Below, in pieces: positions 17,474-27,550 of a DNA stretch of 64,000 nt. Numbering within the stretch: the first letter of the stretch is position 1; every line of letters starts with the position of its first letter. The DNA is from Larkinella sp. C7 (GTDB taxonomy: Bacteria > Bacteroidota > Bacteroidia > Cytophagales > Spirosomataceae): contig NZ_VBSL01000006.1 of NCBI RefSeq assembly GCF_006149005.1, positions 124,001-188,000 on the forward strand. Direction: 5' to 3'. A program made the translations under genes and the position numbers. The notes beneath the pieces are model-generated. The model did no database searches. It was given only the letters and a program-made list of their open reading frames with translations, and had not been told where the DNA came from.

Positions 17474-17588
17474 GGAGTTGTTACACAGAGTTGATCAGAG
17501 AAAATCAGAGTTACACAGAGAAAACTTTGATTAACCGCTCGGGCGGCCCGTCTGATTTTCCCCTGGTAAACTCTGTGTAACAGCCTCC
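17474..17588. repeat. Inverted repeat at the 3' end of the exonuclease-like gene
   Basis: The left arm 17474-17509 and right arm 17551-17588 are imperfect inverted copies containing GTTACACAGAGTT and AAAATCAGA words; the left part also holds two direct copies of TTACACAGAG. For the minus-strand gene ending at 17594 it would act as the 3' hairpin, and it lies just upstream of the rnr start. Confidence 0.65.
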
Positions 17589-17593
17589 AAAAA

Positions 17594-18325
17594 TCACTCC
17601 AAGCGCGTGATGTGTTGGTCTTTCACCAACGGGGTACCCAGTAAGCGCAGATACACCTGCACCAGCGTCACAATGGACGAACGGGCATATTCGCGCACTT
17701 TGGCCAATCCCTGCTTCTGGTAATAGACTAAACTGGTTTGGTCACCGGTCAGTTCGAGCGGTTTGATGGGCAGGTTCAGAACGGCTGCCAGCAGATCGAG
17801 CGGGACGAAGTGGCGACTATCGCCAAACCGCCACATTTCCAGCACATCTTGGTGCGGAATGTCCCACGGTTTTCGCCCCGACAGCCGGAGCGTTGCCGGC
17901 AGTTGGTGCTGATGAACCAGCATCCGGCGGCACAGGTATGGATAGTCAAATTCCTTGCCATTATGGGCGCAGAGAACCAATTCGCTGGGCGGGTATTTTT
18001 CAATAATGCTGATAAACTCGCCCAGCAGGGCCTCTTCGTCATCGTTGGCCAGTGTTTTGACTTTCAGGAACATATTCTCTTCCTCGTCCCAATACAAACC
18101 GCCAATGCCGATGCAGACGATTTTGCCGTATTCGGCGTAATACGAAGCCCGGTTGTCATACCATTTCGCGACCGACCAGTGTTCTTCGTTCTGGAAATAG
18201 CTGATTTTCTGGCTCCACTGTTGCCGGATTCGCTCGTCCAGTTCATCGTAGGAGGGGGCTCCGGCAACGGTTTTGATGTCGATAAACAACAGGTTTTTAA
18301 GGCGTTTTTTCCAGGATACGGGCAT
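17594..18325 (-). CDS. 3'-5' exonuclease (DNA_pol_B_exo2-like) homologue, probably catalytically dead
   Basis: A 243-residue RNase H-fold protein similar to the PolB-like 3'-5' exonucleases common in Bacteroidota. The ExoI motif reads LLFIDIKTV, where active members have D-x-E (DIETV), so the catalytic Glu is Lys here. ExoII (LCAHNGKEFDYPYLCRRM) keeps its Asp. In ExoIII the sequence is REYARSSIVTLVQVYLRL, where active members have Y-x-x-x-D-V (for example YCKNDVV), so the Asp is Ser. With two of the four metal-binding carboxylates lost, catalysis is unlikely, yet the frame is intact and the rest conserved. It could be a structural or nucleic-acid-binding protein. Confidence 0.8.
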   Translation of the reverse strand: MPVSWKKRLKNLLFIDIKTVAGAPSYDELDERIRQQWSQKISYFQNEEHWSVAKWYDNRASYYAEYGKIVCIGIGGLYWDEEENMFLKVKTLANDDEEALLGEFISIIEKYPPSELVLCAHNGKEFDYPYLCRRMLVHQHQLPATLRLSGRKPWDIPHQDVLEMWRFGDSRHFVPLDLLAAVLNLPIKPLELTGDQTSLVYYQKQGLAKVREYARSSIVTLVQVYLRLLGTPLVKDQHITRLE

Positions 18326-18360
18326 GGCAGTGGAATAGCAAAAAAGCGGAATGACCAGGT

Positions 18361-18774
18361 TCAGGCGTGCAGAATTCCTTCCAGCCCCAATTCACTGATC
18401 AGGATCAGGTTCTGTTCGGTAATGCTGTCCGGCACGAAGATAAACTTTTTGTCAAAAATCTGGTCGCCAATGTAATAGCTAACCCAATATTGGTTGTTCA
18501 GATGAAACACATCCGGCATGATGGTTTCGACGGCCACGTACTCATTCGGCTGAAGTTCAGCAAAATAATGCCGCAACGTCGACGTCGTTTGCTGCTCTTT
18601 TTGGGTTTCATCCAGAAAACCGTATCCTTTCGACGTCACAAACACGTTCCGGATCATCGTATCATTCTGATTGATCAAAAACACCTGCCAGTCATACTGA
18701 TCCAGTTCCGTCGGTTTCCGTGCAATGACGACTTGTACTCCTTCAACGGGTAAAAACGAAATATCTCTCTTCAT
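18361..18774 (-). CDS. Conserved Bacteroidota protein of unknown function
   Basis: A 137-residue soluble protein: MKRDISFLPVEGVQVVIARKP, NVFVTSKGYG, STLRHYFAEL, and near the end NNQYWVSYYIGDQIFDKKFIFVPDSI. I recognise this as a widespread Bacteroidota conserved protein, sometimes mislabelled in databases as a phenylalanyl-tRNA synthetase beta subunit; it lacks any synthetase feature. No signal peptide or membrane segment. It sits 1 bp from lipB, which is upstream on the same strand, and 35 bp before the exonuclease-like gene, so the three may be one operon. Function unknown. Confidence 0.75.
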   Translation of the reverse strand: MKRDISFLPVEGVQVVIARKPTELDQYDWQVFLINQNDTMIRNVFVTSKGYGFLDETQKEQQTTSTLRHYFAELQPNEYVAVETIMPDVFHLNNQYWVSYYIGDQIFDKKFIFVPDSITEQNLILISELGLEGILHA

Positions 18775-18775
18775 T

Positions 18776-19510
18776 CTAACGAATTAACTCCATTTCAAAT
18801 AAATCCGCCAGATGTTGGCTGACGTGTTCCATCACGTCCGAAACCGGAACCTCCCGGCCCAGTTCTGCCTGCATCGACGTAACGGCCTTGTCGGCAATGC
18901 CGCAGGGCACAATATGATTAAAATAACGCAAATCCGTGTTGACATTCAACGCAAATCCGTGCATCGTTACCCAACGGCTCGCTTTGACGCCCATGGCGCA
19001 GATTTTTCGGGCGGTTCCATTCCGGCGGTTTTCGTCGGATTCATACCCCAGCCAAACCCCCGTCAACCCGTCGATCCGGCCCGCATCCAGCCCATAATCC
19101 GCCAAGGTTCGGATGATGGCTTCTTCGAGCAGGCGCATGTAGCGGTGAATGTCCGTGAAAAAATTATCCAGATCCAGAATGGGGTAACCCACCAACTGGC
19201 CCGGCCCGTGGTAGGTGATGTCGCCCCCCCGGTTTATTTTATAATACGTGGCCCCAATGCTTTCCAGAAACGCATCGTTCGCGAGCAAATGATCTTCTTT
19301 TCCACTTTTTCCCAGCGTATACACATGCGGGTGCTGGCAGAACACCAGATAATTGGACGTCAGACGGTGCTGGTCGGCGGGCTGGCTGCGGTTGGCGATT
19401 TTGGCCGCAACGATTTCCGCCAATAACCGCTCCTGGTAATCCCAGCCAATTTGGTAATCGAGGAGGCCCAGATCCTGAATCTGTACCTGTTTATTGCAAT
19501 GACTATTCAT
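18776..19510 (-). CDS. lipB: Octanoyl-[ACP]:protein N-octanoyltransferase
   Basis: LipB moves octanoyl groups from ACP to lipoyl domains, the first step of lipoate assembly for 2-oxoacid dehydrogenases such as the pyruvate dehydrogenase encoded later in the window. The 244-residue product shows NRGGDITYHGPGQLVGYPILDL, the catalytic Lys in AMGVKASRWVTMHGFALNV and the catalytic Cys in IVPCGI. The ATG at 19510 (MNSHCNKQVQIQDLGLLDY) is preferred to one 19 codons upstream because it fits the family N-terminus. No lipA is adjacent. Confidence 0.95.
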   Translation of the reverse strand: MNSHCNKQVQIQDLGLLDYQIGWDYQERLLAEIVAAKIANRSQPADQHRLTSNYLVFCQHPHVYTLGKSGKEDHLLANDAFLESIGATYYKINRGGDITYHGPGQLVGYPILDLDNFFTDIHRYMRLLEEAIIRTLADYGLDAGRIDGLTGVWLGYESDENRRNGTARKICAMGVKASRWVTMHGFALNVNTDLRYFNHIVPCGIADKAVTSMQAELGREVPVSDVMEHVSQHLADLFEMELIR

Positions 19511-19603
19511 TTTTGCGTAATCAGTACAGAAAAAACACCAAAGCGGGTCGGTTTCGTTCGTATCCATTCAATCGGTTTTCCGTCTAAGTAGTAAAAACGA
19601 TCG

Positions 19604-19957
19604 ATGGCACAGCACAATGACACCGGCAAACAGGGCGAAGACGAGGCCGTTCGCTACCTCCAACAGAAAGGCTACCAGATTCTGGAACGCAATTACCGCC
19701 ACCAACACGCCGAAATCGACCTGATCGCCCACAAAGGAAAACTGGTCATTTTTGTGGAGGTAAAAACGCGAACCAGTACCCGATTTGGCAATCCGGAAGA
19801 GTTCGTGAACTCCGCCAAAGCGCGGCTGGTCATGAAAGCGGCTGAGCATTATATTTTCGCGAAAGACTGGCAGCATGACGTCCGTTTCGACATTGTTGCC
19901 GTTACGGTGACGCCGGAAGAGGTAAACGTAAAACACATCGAAGATGCCTTTTACTAA
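19604..19957 (+). CDS. yraN: YraN/UPF0102 family nuclease-like protein
   Basis: A 117-residue protein with the restriction-endonuclease-like PD-(D/E)xK core of UPF0102: GEDEAVRYLQQKGYQILERNYRHQHAEIDLIAHKGKLVIFVEVKTRT. The E-I-D-L and E-V-K pieces carry the putative metal ligands. Biological function is not established; Holliday-junction-like processing has been suggested from fold. The gene is divergent from lipB. A promoter for the next gene overlaps its 3' end. Confidence 0.92.
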   Translation: MAQHNDTGKQGEDEAVRYLQQKGYQILERNYRHQHAEIDLIAHKGKLVIFVEVKTRTSTRFGNPEEFVNSAKARLVMKAAEHYIFAKDWQHDVRFDIVAVTVTPEEVNVKHIEDAFY

Positions 19958-19958
19958 T

Positions 19959-19989
19959 TTTGTTTCCCACAAAAAAAAGGGTAGTTTCG
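19959..19989 (+). promoter_or_regulatory. Predicted promoter of the S41 protease gene
   Basis: TTTG at 19959-19962, an exact 19-nt spacer and TAGTTTCG at 19982-19989 match TTTG-N19-TAnnTTTG with one mismatch. The start would be about 30 nt upstream of the ATG at 20025. Confidence 0.65.
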
Positions 19990-20024
19990 GGAACCGAATT
20001 TACTGATTTAGTCAGAAAAATAGT

Positions 20025-21551
20025 ATGCGGTTCCTTGCGTTGCTGCTGGCACTGACCATCAGCACAGCTTATTGTTTTCCGGGCCATCCGAAAAAAGCGA
20101 CGTATCGCCCCCGGATGTATACGGTCGAGCAGTTGCGGAGCGACTTTGCGGTACTGCGGAAGACGTTGGAAGAGCGCCATCCGAGCTTGTACCGGTATGC
20201 CCCGCGCGAGGAAATGAACCGTAATTTCGACGCCGTGGCCCGGCAACTCTACCGTCCGATGTCTGAAGTGGAGTTTCGGGAGTTGCTGCGCCCGCTGATT
20301 GTCCAGATACGTTGTGGCCACACCGATGTGCAGGAATCGCTCTCTTCCAGCCGGAAAGGGCAAAAACCGCAGCCCGAATGGCTACCCTTCGATATTATTC
20401 TGCAAAACGACCGGATGTTTATTGGCCGAAACCGCAGCACGGATTCCTCGCTGGTTTGCGGTACGGAAGTGCTCAAAATGGGGGGGCATCCGGTCAAAGA
20501 AATTATTCAGGCCGCCCGGGATCGCTGGCCGTCAGACGGTTATAACCAGACTTTCAAGAATTATTTTCTGGAATTGTACCACCTCGAAGAAACCTACTGG
20601 CGGCATTTTGACGGCCATTCGCCCTGGACACTGACCGTGCGGGACACCACGAGTTCTGAGCGCATCACCACCGTTCGTCGCCGTCCGGTCAGTACGGGGG
20701 ATATTCCGACGACGCCAGCCCCGGCAACCGTCAAGCGAAGCCGGAAAAACCGGTCTAAAACAGAAGCTTCTTTTTTCGATGAGGATGCCAAATTGCAACT
20801 CATGCGCTCGCTGCATTTTCTGAACGGTGATTCGACGGCGGCTATGCTGATCATCAACAGTTTTGGCTACGATCACTACGGGTCCTATCACCGGGAGGTG
20901 TTTGAAACGCTGGAAAAACTGAAAGTGCAGGATCTGGTGATCGACTTACGGCAGAATACCGGTGGAAATGCTGAAATCGGCTCGGATCTGATGTCGTACC
21001 TGATGAAGTCGGATTTCCGGCAGGTCGACCGGGCCGAATGCCGCGTCCGCCGGCCTAATTCCTGTTCGTATTTCGACCGGAAAGAGAAGCGGCTGTTGCG
21101 GCAGAATTTCCGCTACATGAAATCGGACGGTGGCCGCTACCAGTTTGGTAAATCCAATGTCGGCTGGAACAAACCGGCTTCCGATCATCGGTTTAGCGGA
21201 AAAGTGTATATTCTCACCAGTGGCCGAACCTTCTCGGCGGCTTCCATTTTTACTGCCAGCCTGAAAGCCCAGCGGCCCGTCACCATCATCGGTCAGGAAA
21301 CCGGTGGGGGCGAAGCGGGCTGCAACGGCGGTATTATTCAAACCCTGACCTTGCCCGAAACCCGGCTCCGGGTTCGTTTTCCGGTTTTCTGGATTGCCAC
21401 CGCCAGTCGGAATCCCGACCAGGGGCGCGGTGTGATGCCCGACTATCCCATTGACTACACCGTTACGGACCGCATCAAGCAGCGCGACCGGGATTTAGAA
21501 AAAGCACTGGAACTGATTCAGGATGGCAAGCGGAAAATGACGGCGCGGTGA
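20025..21551 (+). CDS. Secreted S41-family (tail-specific protease-like) peptidase
   Basis: A 508-residue protein with a signal peptide (MRFLALLLALTISTAYC, cleavage before FPGHPKK). An N-terminal helical tricorn-like/TSP segment (MYTVEQLRSDFAVLRKTLEERHPSLYRY) precedes a variable insert. The C-terminal S41 core has VIDLRQNTGGNAEIGS and the nucleophile region LTSGRTFSAASIF (Ser near residue 405), followed by IGQETGGGEAGCNGG. No canonical PDZ domain is obvious. A basic linker of RSRKNRSKTE occurs near 240. Periplasmic or surface processing of proteins is likely; the substrate is unknown. Its own promoter and a bidirectional terminator frame it. Confidence 0.88.
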   Translation: MRFLALLLALTISTAYCFPGHPKKATYRPRMYTVEQLRSDFAVLRKTLEERHPSLYRYAPREEMNRNFDAVARQLYRPMSEVEFRELLRPLIVQIRCGHTDVQESLSSSRKGQKPQPEWLPFDIILQNDRMFIGRNRSTDSSLVCGTEVLKMGGHPVKEIIQAARDRWPSDGYNQTFKNYFLELYHLEETYWRHFDGHSPWTLTVRDTTSSERITTVRRRPVSTGDIPTTPAPATVKRSRKNRSKTEASFFDEDAKLQLMRSLHFLNGDSTAAMLIINSFGYDHYGSYHREVFETLEKLKVQDLVIDLRQNTGGNAEIGSDLMSYLMKSDFRQVDRAECRVRRPNSCSYFDRKEKRLLRQNFRYMKSDGGRYQFGKSNVGWNKPASDHRFSGKVYILTSGRTFSAASIFTASLKAQRPVTIIGQETGGGEAGCNGGIIQTLTLPETRLRVRFPVFWIATASRNPDQGRGVMPDYPIDYTVTDRIKQRDRDLEKALELIQDGKRKMTAR

Positions 21552-21604
21552 GGTAGGTCCCAACAATCTTTTCAGGGTTGACTAACCCCGTATTATATAC
21601 ACGA

Positions 21605-21638
21605 AAAGCGGACCGATCTTTCCAGACCGGTCCGCTTT
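21605..21638. terminator. Bidirectional terminator between S41 protease and atpC
   Basis: An 11-bp perfect stem (21605-21615 with 21628-21638) has A and T runs on its two flanks, so it can serve both convergent genes. Confidence 0.85.
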
Positions 21639-21659
21639 GTATGGATAGTCGATACCCGA

Positions 21660-21908
21660 TTAAGCCGCAATAACCGCTTCGGCCAGCACCAGTACTTTGT
21701 TATTCAGCACTTCCACCACGCCACCATCGACGGTAAACGTCTGGGTGCCGGAGCTGGTAGCCACCGTAACCGGTCCCCGCGCCAGCGTGCTGACAATGGG
21801 AGCGTGGTCGTTCAGAACCTGAAACTGACCCTCCGTACCCGGAAAAGTAACGGCGGTAGCCTCACCGGTAAAGACCTTCTTATCGGGTGTAATGATTTCG
21901 AGTTGCAT
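21660..21908 (-). CDS. atpC: F1F0-ATP synthase subunit epsilon
   Basis: The 82-residue product MQLEIITPDKKVFTGEATAVTFPGTEGQFQVLNDHAPIVSTL is the N-terminal beta-sandwich of subunit epsilon. The usual C-terminal helical hairpin is absent, as in many Bacteroidota, so auto-inhibition by an extended epsilon tail is not expected. ATG 21908 is selected over an ATG 14 codons upstream because it gives the conserved start. It follows atpD by 99 bp. The remaining ATP synthase genes are not in the window, in agreement with the split atpDC arrangement of Bacteroidota. Confidence 0.95.
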   Translation of the reverse strand: MQLEIITPDKKVFTGEATAVTFPGTEGQFQVLNDHAPIVSTLARGPVTVATSSGTQTFTVDGGVVEVLNNKVLVLAEAVIAA

Positions 21909-21942
21909 GTTGCTTTTACTGTAAGATGAAAGATTTAAGCAA

Positions 21943-22003
21943 TGAGACAAAAGACAACCGTTACAATGATGTCTTTTATCTCACCTCTCTTGTCTTTTGA
22001 TCT
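21943..22003. repeat. Short inverted repeat between atpD and atpC
   Basis: GAGACAAAAGACA words (21944-21956) face TGTCTTTTATCTC (21970-21982) and a second TTGTCTTTTGATCT (21990-22003), giving two alternative hairpins. It may set the ratio of atpC to atpD message. Confidence 0.5.
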
Positions 22004-22007
22004 ACTA

Positions 22008-23611
<1,604 letters not shown>

Positions 23612-23739
23612 GTTGCCTTTTAATCTATTTTTAAGATTTACAAGACGAAATCGTTTTTGTTCCAGTTAGTTCGCTGATAATAACCCGAATTCTGCGGTTT
23701 GCACAAAACAAAGATTTCAGCTGGAATCGGTCTTATTTG

Positions 23740-23924
23740 TATGTAAACAGGTTAAGCGGCTCGTCTTCGAACCGTTAAAGAGGAATGATCCACCTGGTTA
23801 CGGGGCGGTAAAAATAAATGGATTTACCGGATCAAACCCGGAAACACGCACTAACTCATCCGCCCCAGCGTTGCTATGGGTAGTTTAACCGGCAAAGTTT
23901 TTGAAACTTGCCGGTTCGTTTTTG
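23740..23924 (+). ncRNA. Candidate structured RNA ending in an intrinsic terminator
   Basis: The region between atpD and the TPR gene (23532-23929, 398 bp) has no recognisable gene. Its right half contains several pairings: a hairpin around 23752-23777, a 7-bp GC stem 23802-23808 with 23860-23866 closing a loop with an inner GGTAAA/TTTACC hairpin, and then a strong terminator at 23887-23924. It may be a free small RNA or a 5' attenuator of the TPR gene. No known riboswitch, 6S or SRP RNA could be matched by eye. The 5' end is uncertain. Confidence 0.4.
23887..23924 (+). terminator. Strong terminator-like hairpin just before the TPR gene
   Basis: A perfect 9-bp stem (23887-23895 with 23908-23916), extendable inward, followed by CGTTTTTG. 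It lies inside the first codons of the longest reading frame (ATG 23876), which argues that translation of the TPR protein begins after it, at 23930. Confidence 0.75.
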
Positions 23925-23929
23925 ATCCT

Positions 23930-26900
23930 ATGCTTTTTTTCTGGAAAAACTGGAATACCGCCCATCGAATCGCCTATTGGGCGGGTTTACTGCTATTCGT
24001 TACGGCCATCACGGGCATGATCTGGGCCTGGATGAAGGGCCTGCAAAACGTCGTTCGCTGGGATGTCCTGAGTGAACTGACGGAACTACCGGCGTCCATC
24101 GGCACCTTTACCGACGGTTTGTTTGATTACTCCGTTGCGGGCAAAGCCTATGTCGTTACGGAACAGTTCGTTGCGTCGGCCATGCAGGGGAATGTGGTGG
24201 CGGCTAAACTGGTTACGCTGGGCATTTGCCTGGGGCTGGCGTTCATTCTGTCGGCGGCCACCCGGTTGCAACGCTGGCCGTATCTGGTCGCCATGGGCGT
24301 GTTGATTGTGCTCGTCGCTACGTTCCGGCTGGAAGTGCTGCAACTACCCGGTTTTTTAGGAACGGCTTTCGGGGGGCGGTTGCCGTTTGTGCTCGTCGTG
24401 CTGGCGCTCGGTCTGGTCAGCTACTATTTTCATGCGTTCAAATCGTACGTTTCGCTACCCGTTCGGCTGGCCGTTTTTGCGGGCATGATCGTGCCGGGCT
24501 GGCTGGTGGTCAACCGGCTGGCCGGACAACCGTTGCCGGCGTCGGCTTTTGTCGGCTATGCGCTACCGGGTCTGCTGGTGATTTCGCTGGGATTCATTTT
24601 CTGGATTTCGACGGAAAGCATTGCGGCTCTCGTCTACCTGACCTCGGTGACCCGCACCAACCGAAGCGACGGTTCGGGACGCCCACTGGGCATGAACAAT
24701 TTCCTGCTCATCAGTTTGTTGTATCTCGTCAACCTGCTGTTGATCTGGCTGAGTAACACCAAAGTGATTGACTGGAATCCGGTGGTAATCAGCCCCTTCG
24801 TTTTGTTTGTGGTTTCGCTGGTGCTGGGCATCTGGGGATTTCGACAGCAGTTGCGCCAGAACGAAGCCTTTCTGTCGTTTCGCGATGGCGGGGCGTTTTT
24901 GTACCTCGGTCTAGCCCTCATAACCGTCATGACCATTACCTACGCCTTTTCCTCGGCCAACGACCCGCTGGTAGAGGCTCTGGAGGACATGATCGTGTAT
25001 ACCCACCTGGCTGGCGGACTGCTGTTTGTCGTCTACGTGGTTTTTAATTTTCTGCCGATCTACCGCCAGGGCCTGCCGGTTTATAAAGTGCTGTACAAAC
25101 CCACGCAGCTTTCGTTGCAGCAAACCCGCTTGATTGCCGCTGTGCTGACGGTTTTGATCGGGGCCTACCAAAGTTTCTTCACCTTCAAGCAGGCCACCGC
25201 CGGGTATTTCAATACCGTGGGTGATTTTCATGCCGCTACGGGCGAACTGCGGGTGGCGGAGCAATATTATACCCTCGCGTTAGCCAGTGAGTTCCAGAAC
25301 CATAAATCCAATTACGCCCTGGCGTCGCTGGCCCTGACGCAGGGCGACAAGGTCACGGCGGCTTATTACTTCAATCAGGCGTTGTTGAAACAGCCGTCGC
25401 CCCAGGCGTATGCCGGGCTGACGTCGGTGTTGCTGGGCGACAACCTGTTGTTTGAAGCGATCAAAATGCTGCAACGGGGCATTCGCGCTTTTCCGAAAAA
25501 CGGCGAATTGCAAAATAACCTCGGCTACCTCTACGCCCGAACCAGCGTGGCCGATTCGGCCTATTATTATCTGGCGGCTTCGACCGGCAACACCGCTCGC
25601 GAAGAGGTTCCGCAAACCAATCTGCTGGCGTTCTGGGCGCGCAATCCACGGCTGGTTTCGCTCGATTCGCTGGCGAACGTGTCAAAAGCCGGTACCTATG
25701 AATCGTATGAAGCCAACCGGGCCGCTTTGGCTTTTTTTCGGAATACCACCGACAGCGCGGCCGTTCCGCGTCCGGCCTGGCTCAGTGAACCGAACGCGGA
25801 AGAAGGGCTGAATGTGTCCCGGTTTGCCCGGTTGTATAATTATGCCGTTCAGAACCGGCGTGCCGACACGACTTTGCTCACGGTTCTGAGACGGACGGGC
25901 GAGAATCCGGCGAATCAGGATTTTACGGACGATTTGCTCTTTGCCCAATCGGCGGTCCAGTATTATACCGGCAACAAACGCACTGCTTTTGAAATTACCG
26001 AGCAACTGGCCCGCGACAACCAGCAGAATGGGGCATTTTACAACTTCATTTCGGGACTTTGGATGATGGAACAGGGCCTGAATCGCAAGGCTGCCGATAT
26101 GCTGGCGCAAAATGCCGACACGCTTTCGATGTATTACCAGGCCCTGGCGCTGACTAAATCGGGCGATCCGCTCATGGCCCGGCCGCTCTGGGAAATTGCC
26201 GGGCAGAACGATTCTGGTGTGCGGGGTCTGGCGGAGGTTTTATACGCCCAAAAACAACCCTCATCCGATCTGGAAAAAGCCTTTGTGCTGTTGTATGACC
26301 CGCTGATCGATCAGGCCGGGCCACAGCGGGTGTTGTATAGCTCCATGCGGGATGATAACCTGAAAACGATTGTTGCATCGACACTGGTCAGCCGGTATTT
26401 AGGCCTTGAGCAAATCCCGGTTGCCCAAGGCTGGTACGAACAAATCCCGCAGGAAGCAAAACTGAATGCGTATGCCGGCTCCGCGATGACCATTGCTTAC
26501 CTGCGGCTGCGAAATGCAAAGGGGCAGTACGATCAGACCATTACGGACGCCCGGCAATCCGTTGCAGCGGCTTTTCAGGCTGAGAAGGATTTGGTGTTAG
26601 CACAGGCCTATCAGGCCAAAAAACAACCGGCTGAGGCTCGCCGGTTGTATGAAGAGGCCCTTCGGCAGGCTCCGTTCAATGCCGAACTGGTGGCGGCTGC
26701 AGCCGGTTTTGAGCGGGACAATGGCCAATCCGAAAAAGCCTATAATCGCGTCCTCGAAGCCTTGCCCCTGAACGAGCGGAACCCGGCCCTGCTGAAACTG
26801 TATGCCCTGCTTTGCCTCGATCTGGGCCTGGCCGATTATGCCGAAGAGAGTCTGGCGCGGTTGCGGGCGGCTACGTCACCTGCCGATTATCAGGCATTTC

Positions 26901-26959
26901 TGGTAAGCTATCAGGCGAAACGCGCGTTGATTGAAAAACAGCGGGAGGCATTTCAATAA
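23930..26959 (+). CDS. Large membrane protein with TPR repeats
   Basis: A 1009-residue protein. The N-terminal 430 residues are a membrane domain with about 10-12 hydrophobic helices (WAGLLLFVTAITGMIWAW, LVTLGICLGLAFILSAA, FVLVVLALGLVSYYFH, and others). The C-terminal 560 residues are soluble helical TPR-like repeats (AEQYYTLALASEFQNHKSNYALASLALTQGDKVTAAYYFNQALLKQ and again near residues 890-1000). No enzyme motif was seen. A protein scaffold at the membrane is likely; the function is unknown. The frame also opens at 23876, but a terminator-like hairpin covers those codons, so ATG 23930 (MLFFWKNWNT) is chosen. No close operon partner is seen; the next gene starts 41 bp downstream. Confidence 0.75.
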   Translation: MLFFWKNWNTAHRIAYWAGLLLFVTAITGMIWAWMKGLQNVVRWDVLSELTELPASIGTFTDGLFDYSVAGKAYVVTEQFVASAMQGNVVAAKLVTLGICLGLAFILSAATRLQRWPYLVAMGVLIVLVATFRLEVLQLPGFLGTAFGGRLPFVLVVLALGLVSYYFHAFKSYVSLPVRLAVFAGMIVPGWLVVNRLAGQPLPASAFVGYALPGLLVISLGFIFWISTESIAALVYLTSVTRTNRSDGSGRPLGMNNFLLISLLYLVNLLLIWLSNTKVIDWNPVVISPFVLFVVSLVLGIWGFRQQLRQNEAFLSFRDGGAFLYLGLALITVMTITYAFSSANDPLVEALEDMIVYTHLAGGLLFVVYVVFNFLPIYRQGLPVYKVLYKPTQLSLQQTRLIAAVLTVLIGAYQSFFTFKQATAGYFNTVGDFHAATGELRVAEQYYTLALASEFQNHKSNYALASLALTQGDKVTAAYYFNQALLKQPSPQAYAGLTSVLLGDNLLFEAIKMLQRGIRAFPKNGELQNNLGYLYARTSVADSAYYYLAASTGNTAREEVPQTNLLAFWARNPRLVSLDSLANVSKAGTYESYEANRAALAFFRNTTDSAAVPRPAWLSEPNAEEGLNVSRFARLYNYAVQNRRADTTLLTVLRRTGENPANQDFTDDLLFAQSAVQYYTGNKRTAFEITEQLARDNQQNGAFYNFISGLWMMEQGLNRKAADMLAQNADTLSMYYQALALTKSGDPLMARPLWEIAGQNDSGVRGLAEVLYAQKQPSSDLEKAFVLLYDPLIDQAGPQRVLYSSMRDDNLKTIVASTLVSRYLGLEQIPVAQGWYEQIPQEAKLNAYAGSAMTIAYLRLRNAKGQYDQTITDARQSVAAAFQAEKDLVLAQAYQAKKQPAEARRLYEEALRQAPFNAELVAAAAGFERDNGQSEKAYNRVLEALPLNERNPALLKLYALLCLDLGLADYAEESLARLRAATSPADYQAFLVSYQAKRALIEKQREAFQ

Positions 26960-27000
26960 ATTGAGTAAGTTTAAGAGGTGGTTTCTACTCCCCTCTTTTT

Positions 27001-27501
27001 ATGGAAAAGCAACTTCACTGGGTTAAAGCAGCGTTCAGCCGGAGCGTGGTGATCATGAAAGGTGATGAAGTCGTTGGAGGTATGCACCGCGACCTGTTGG
27101 TGCGGGATGTCGATGCACACCTGAACGGCGTTCACATCTTTTTCGACGTTGCGGGGTTTCTGGTTCACTCGGTCAATATCCACGACAAAACTGCCGGTGA
27201 TCAAATCATTGGCCGGATTGATTTTGAAGGCTTCAATGGCGCGGTTGTTCAGTTGGAAACCGGTGAAAAATACACCTGGCAGCGTGAAAATTTCATGATG
27301 CACGAATGGAGTCTCGTCGCCGATAAGCCGGAATCAAAAACCGCTCAGGAGATCATTCATTACGACCGCACCCGGATGTTTCTGGCCGATGAAGGCACCA
27401 TCGAGTTGGTGACCGACTTGCCGAACGCCGAAATGCTGATCCTGACGGGCTTGTTTGTCCGAAATTTTTTTCTGCGTAAACGCAAAATTGCCGCCACCTA
27501 G
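27001..27501 (+). CDS. Hypothetical protein with C-terminal hydrophobic segment
   Basis: A 166-residue protein, MEKQLHWVKAAFSRSVVIMKGDEVVGGMHRDLL, predicted mainly beta-strand, resembling in layout proteins of the tubby/LURP-like fold (paired strands ending in a helix), though I cannot assign it. The C-terminus NAEMLILTGLFVRNFFLRKRKIAAT is a short hydrophobic helix with a basic tail and might insert in or near the membrane. It lies between the TPR gene (41 bp) and the ABC ATPase gene (49 bp), all on the plus strand, so it may be co-transcribed with them. Confidence 0.6.
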   Translation: MEKQLHWVKAAFSRSVVIMKGDEVVGGMHRDLLVRDVDAHLNGVHIFFDVAGFLVHSVNIHDKTAGDQIIGRIDFEGFNGAVVQLETGEKYTWQRENFMMHEWSLVADKPESKTAQEIIHYDRTRMFLADEGTIELVTDLPNAEMLILTGLFVRNFFLRKRKIAAT

Positions 27502-27550
27502 TCACCGTAGTCATGCGGTTTCCGTATGGCGCTGACGCTTCTAACTGATC

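Noticed and set aside
21660-21908. Truncated atpC because the C-terminal helical domain is missing
   Set aside because: A short epsilon of about 80 residues is common in Bacteroidota, and the gene ends cleanly before a terminator.
23876-23929. ATG 23876 as the start of the large TPR protein
   Set aside because: The first codons form a near-perfect terminator hairpin with T run; ATG 23930 directly after it gives an ordinary membrane-protein start.
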